Of a stretch of DNA of 64,000 bases, positions 60,560 through 64,000 are shown in pieces. Positions within the stretch are counted from its first letter, which is position 1, and each line of letters begins with the position of its first letter. The translations under genes were made by a program, and so were the position numbers. Below the pieces are notes generated by a model. It did not search any database, was not told where the DNA came from, and saw only the letters and a list, made by a program, of their open reading frames with translations. This DNA is from Panopea generosa. Lineage: Eukaryota; Mollusca; Bivalvia; Adapedonta; Hiatellidae. The stretch is from positions 18,582,535 to 18,646,534 of the forward strand of contig CM055897.1 in NCBI GenBank assembly GCA_029582155.1, written 5' to 3'.

Positions 60560-63500
60560 GGTCACAATACAATATGTTTCCAATATGTTATTTAATGTGC
60601 ACGTGTTCATGTGTTCACACCTAGAAGCTTAGATTGACGGGATGGCTAACTATAACTGTTTGGTGTGTATATAAATGATTCAATATAATTATGTTTTTAA
60701 TTGTATTTGCTTAATTCTTGGACTACATAGATGACGGAAAAATAATAGTGTTTATTTTTCATCCTGCATCACACACTCGTGTATACCTTCAACCAGGCAT
60801 CAATTCCAATGACTATTACCATTGCTAACCATTGAATCTATCGTATATGCACAAGCAAAAACGGTAAACGATTCCGTTTCCAAAATTCTAATTCCTGTTT
60901 TTATGTTAAATAACCGCTTATTGGAAGTGTGTTTGTTCTGTTATGTATGCATTGCAACCACAAGTGGCATTAACAAAGAACATGGGGACCCGAGAAGCAC
61001 ACTGAGATGTCCCAAATCATAAGAAAAATGTATCGTTTCAGAGAATTCAGAAAAATTACTTCCGAAATATCCCCTGTCATTTAACAACATAAACTTAAGT
61101 CATTATGATTCTATATAGAATTGATCTGAATCCCTTCTTAAACATTCACACATTCATACTAAATGTAATGGCAACACAACAATCGGTAGTTTGATAAATT
61201 TTGATATGTGTATCATTTTTTAAATACTGTTTTGTTCATATTCAATTTTTTATTAATATGAGTGACATAATACAACTTTAACTTAACCAAACTGATCAAC
61301 CTACCAGTTATGCGCATGTGGAGAGATAATCCTTCTTAGAGAATAAATACTTTAAATAAAATTATATGGAATATCTGTTTACCGCGAAATATATATATAT
61401 AGAACAAATAACAAAAATCAACAGTGTAATGAGACCTGCATTTATGCCAGAAAGTTTACCGGCTACTTGCTGGTTCTATTCAGATGCATTCCACTACAAA
61501 TAAGACTGGATATGCGATATATATAACCTATTATGTTATTTTCGTTTTCACTGCGCGTCCCTTGATCGAGTTTAAAGCCATTTTCGTCTAATGGCCACTT
61601 AATATATGACTGCTATGATACATATACTACGTGTATGCTTTGAAATACGCCGAATTTTATGATAACCGAAACTTATACCATGATCGGCCATAGAATTATA
61701 CAAAAAACGTGCTTTTATTAACTTTTCCGGACTGCGCCTGATGTAGTAAGACAGAGTGGAAGGTCACCAAACCATGGTATAACTTACGCCACACATAAAA
61801 GCACAAGAATACCATCGGCATATTAATAAATCTTGCCAAGGGTTTGGAAAAAAATACTGAAGGCTGCATTGATTGGGTCAAATCAACCGACAATGTATAA
61901 ATACTTATTCATCAAACTTTCACTATATAAAATTTAGGGGAATTCTTGAGTTACGAACCTATCTGAAGTGACCCGATTCTTTTCGATTTCGTTCTGGACG
62001 AAATACCTTAGGAGGGCCTCTAAAACATTCATCCTTTAACAAGTGACTTTTCCTCCTGATATAAGTTATGCATTCATTATTTAGAATAAAAACATTACAC
62101 ATGGCAAATAAAATGTTATAGAATTCCGTTTGGAAACAAGTTTATGTTAATTTTGTTGTCATATTAGATAGACATCATTTAATCCAGCGTTACACATTGG
62201 TTGTTAAATTAAGTAATTATGCTGACATTTTTTACTCATATATATATATATATATGGATTATCTAAATTAAGGTTTTCATTAAGATCATATCAATTCATG
62301 CATTCTCGACTCGTTTCATACACAGTATAATGAATGAGGTTTCTGCTAAAATAGTATACATAACATGCTATCATTTATGCATGAGGCATATTTTAGACTA
62401 TAACACATTGTTATAAATATCAAATCGTAAATATGAATTAGGGCGGGGGCTTTGGTATAACATTGCATAACATGTTGTCATAATTATCATTATGAATGAG
62501 TGCACCTGAAAAACATTTCAGTAAACAAACTAACATAAATATTACAACTTCTATGGCTCCTGTACATTATTTCACATAAGATCTATCATAAATAATCAGT
62601 GAGGGTCTTGTAAAATACTTCACAAAAAATGATATCAAAACTATCATACATGATTTTTTATAAAAAGTTAACATAACATCTGATCGTGAAAACTATGGTG
62701 AGAATGGTCTCTTGAAAAAAAACTAGTGTCACCCTAAATTTAGAGAAAAAAAACATTGACTATATATATATCCTTTGTATGATAAAACAGTCCTAATGTT
62801 AGTAAGAACTGTATGCACTTATTTTTCTAATGTCCAACTTAAATGTTACGTATGTTGTTCATATAAAACGTTATTGTGTTACAATATGACTTTGTCCTAC
62901 ATATGATAATAAAGTGAACAACATGTTTTTTTTTCAGAAAAAGACAATATTTCGTAATATTTAACTGTATGAATTTATGTTATTAAATATATAAACAGAC
63001 ATGTCGGCTACTTTTAAAAAGCATCCAATAGTTAGGTCTTCAAAAAAAGAGGTGGCAATTAGAGTGAATGAATGTGTAAGTTTGAGTTTGTACGAAGTAG
63101 GCTTGATTATTGAGGTTAAACTCTAGAGAAACAGCATACTTAATTTAAGAAAGATAAAAACATCAGGGTACTTACAGTACGGGAACTGTTTAATCACCGA
63201 GTTTTTATGTTTCAACGCCGTTTCGACCACGTTTGTGATGCGTTAGTTCGTTGGTTCGTTTGGAAACTAACGGTTAAGGGTGCTTATGCACATGCGCACC
63301 GTTTATCCGTTTCTATTCGGCACATGCGCAACGTTTTACCGTTTCAGTTTGTGTCATGCGCATGCGTAGCGTTTTTCAGTTTCACTTGATCAATATGTTA
63401 ATGTGTGTTTTGATTAACACTTAATTATTATACAATTTTGTGTTATGATTACCATCTGAGTTTATGATTAGTAGTTTTCGGTTATCATTCAATTGGTACT

Positions 63501-64000
63501 TTTTTATATTGAAATCGAGGTATATCGAAAACTTTACATTCTCCTGTTAATAGCAATTCCATCATGACAATGTTTGCTAATTTCAGAATTTTCTCTGTAT
63601 GTGTATATTTACAATTCCATAAAACGGTATAATTAACATACGTGTAAATATAGAAAATATATATATTGAAACAATAACAATATTGGGCAAGGTAAATGGT
63701 TGAATTGTTCATTGATATGATTCAATGTTTTACATCTCTAAATTAGGAAACCAGCTATTGTGTACATATTTAAAACCAAACATGAAACTTTGAAAGAACA
63801 TGTGTTTTAATTAATGACATCAACTTGCAATCACGCGACTATCGATGAGTGTCGCAACATGGGGTAATTTCGGATAGTTTAGTTTGTGTTGCAAGTTTTC
63901 GTTACAATGCTGTGTAAACAGCACAGGATTAGAGGTGAAAGGTGTGAATACGTTGATATCGCAAATTCACTTGATTAAAATACAAAGTATAATTAGATAT
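60560..64000. other. AT-rich non-coding stretch
   Basis: No supported gene. Short (AT)n runs occur near 61,390, 62,240 and 62,763. Confidence 0.45.
63270..63388. repeat. Three ~36-bp degenerate units with 'catgcgca' cores
   Basis: Three consecutive segments share 'cacatgcgca' or 'catgcgcatgcg' followed by 'ccgttttaccgtttcagttt'-like sequence. The core resembles the NRF-1 binding consensus (TGCGCATGCGC-like). No exon is visible nearby, so a promoter role is only a possibility. Confidence 0.5.

Overview
The window looks like non-coding, repeat-dominated DNA from an animal genome. It is AT-rich, has GT/AG introns, and carries long minisatellites, microsatellites, tRNA-derived SINEs, CR1/L2-type LINE pieces and several cut-and-paste transposon relics. 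The SINE sequence types (the 'gggtttaacgcc' module and the tRNA-Arg-headed SINE) and the Mutator-like transposase families point to a lophotrochozoan, most likely a bivalve mollusc. That assignment is inference from pattern memory. No bacterial gene organisation is present, and most open frames here are chance or repeat-generated.

Layout: 0.55-1.1 kb is an ~88-bp minisatellite. 2.4-3.8 kb is a decayed THAP-DDE transposase. 7.9-18.8 kb is a large 39-bp minisatellite with a 1,775-bp higher-order duplication. It is interrupted at 12,342-17,991 by a 5.65-kb DNA transposon with ~395-bp terminal inverted repeats, a TAA target duplication and a decayed Academ-like (DDE plus XPG-like nuclease) gene. 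The array abuts the C-terminal piece of a Mutator-like transposase (18.8-19.35 kb), followed by penta- and tetranucleotide microsatellites. 21.6-26.6 kb holds two oppositely oriented copies of a composite SINE-bearing repeat. 31.7-32.3 kb is the N-terminal piece of a Mutator-like transposase. 33.2-35.35 kb (minus) is a 5'-truncated LINE. 36.98-38.97 kb is a Mutator-like transposase joined to a DEDDh-type exonuclease, kept almost wholly in one frame but broken by stops. 41.1-41.4 kb is an inverted 21-bp minisatellite, and 42.2-43.35 kb a ~186-bp satellite. 43.85-46.5 kb (minus) is the 5' half of another LINE, with a 2A-like GDVETNPGP motif. 47.7-48.4 kb is a SINE expanded internally into a 55-bp array. 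51.2-54.77 kb is a ~75-bp satellite.

The only well-supported host gene is at 55,752-60,323 (plus). Four exons with matching phases and GT/AG borders encode a small secreted protein of about 134 residues that I do not recognise. Its largest intron contains a reverse-transcriptase relic. The remaining intergenic stretches are AT-rich and show no gene I can support. The most interesting points are that unrecognised secreted gene, the 2A-bearing LINE with ORF1 and ORF2 in one frame across a single TAG, the transposon insertion with its paralogous empty site in the same array, and the Mutator-exonuclease fusion.
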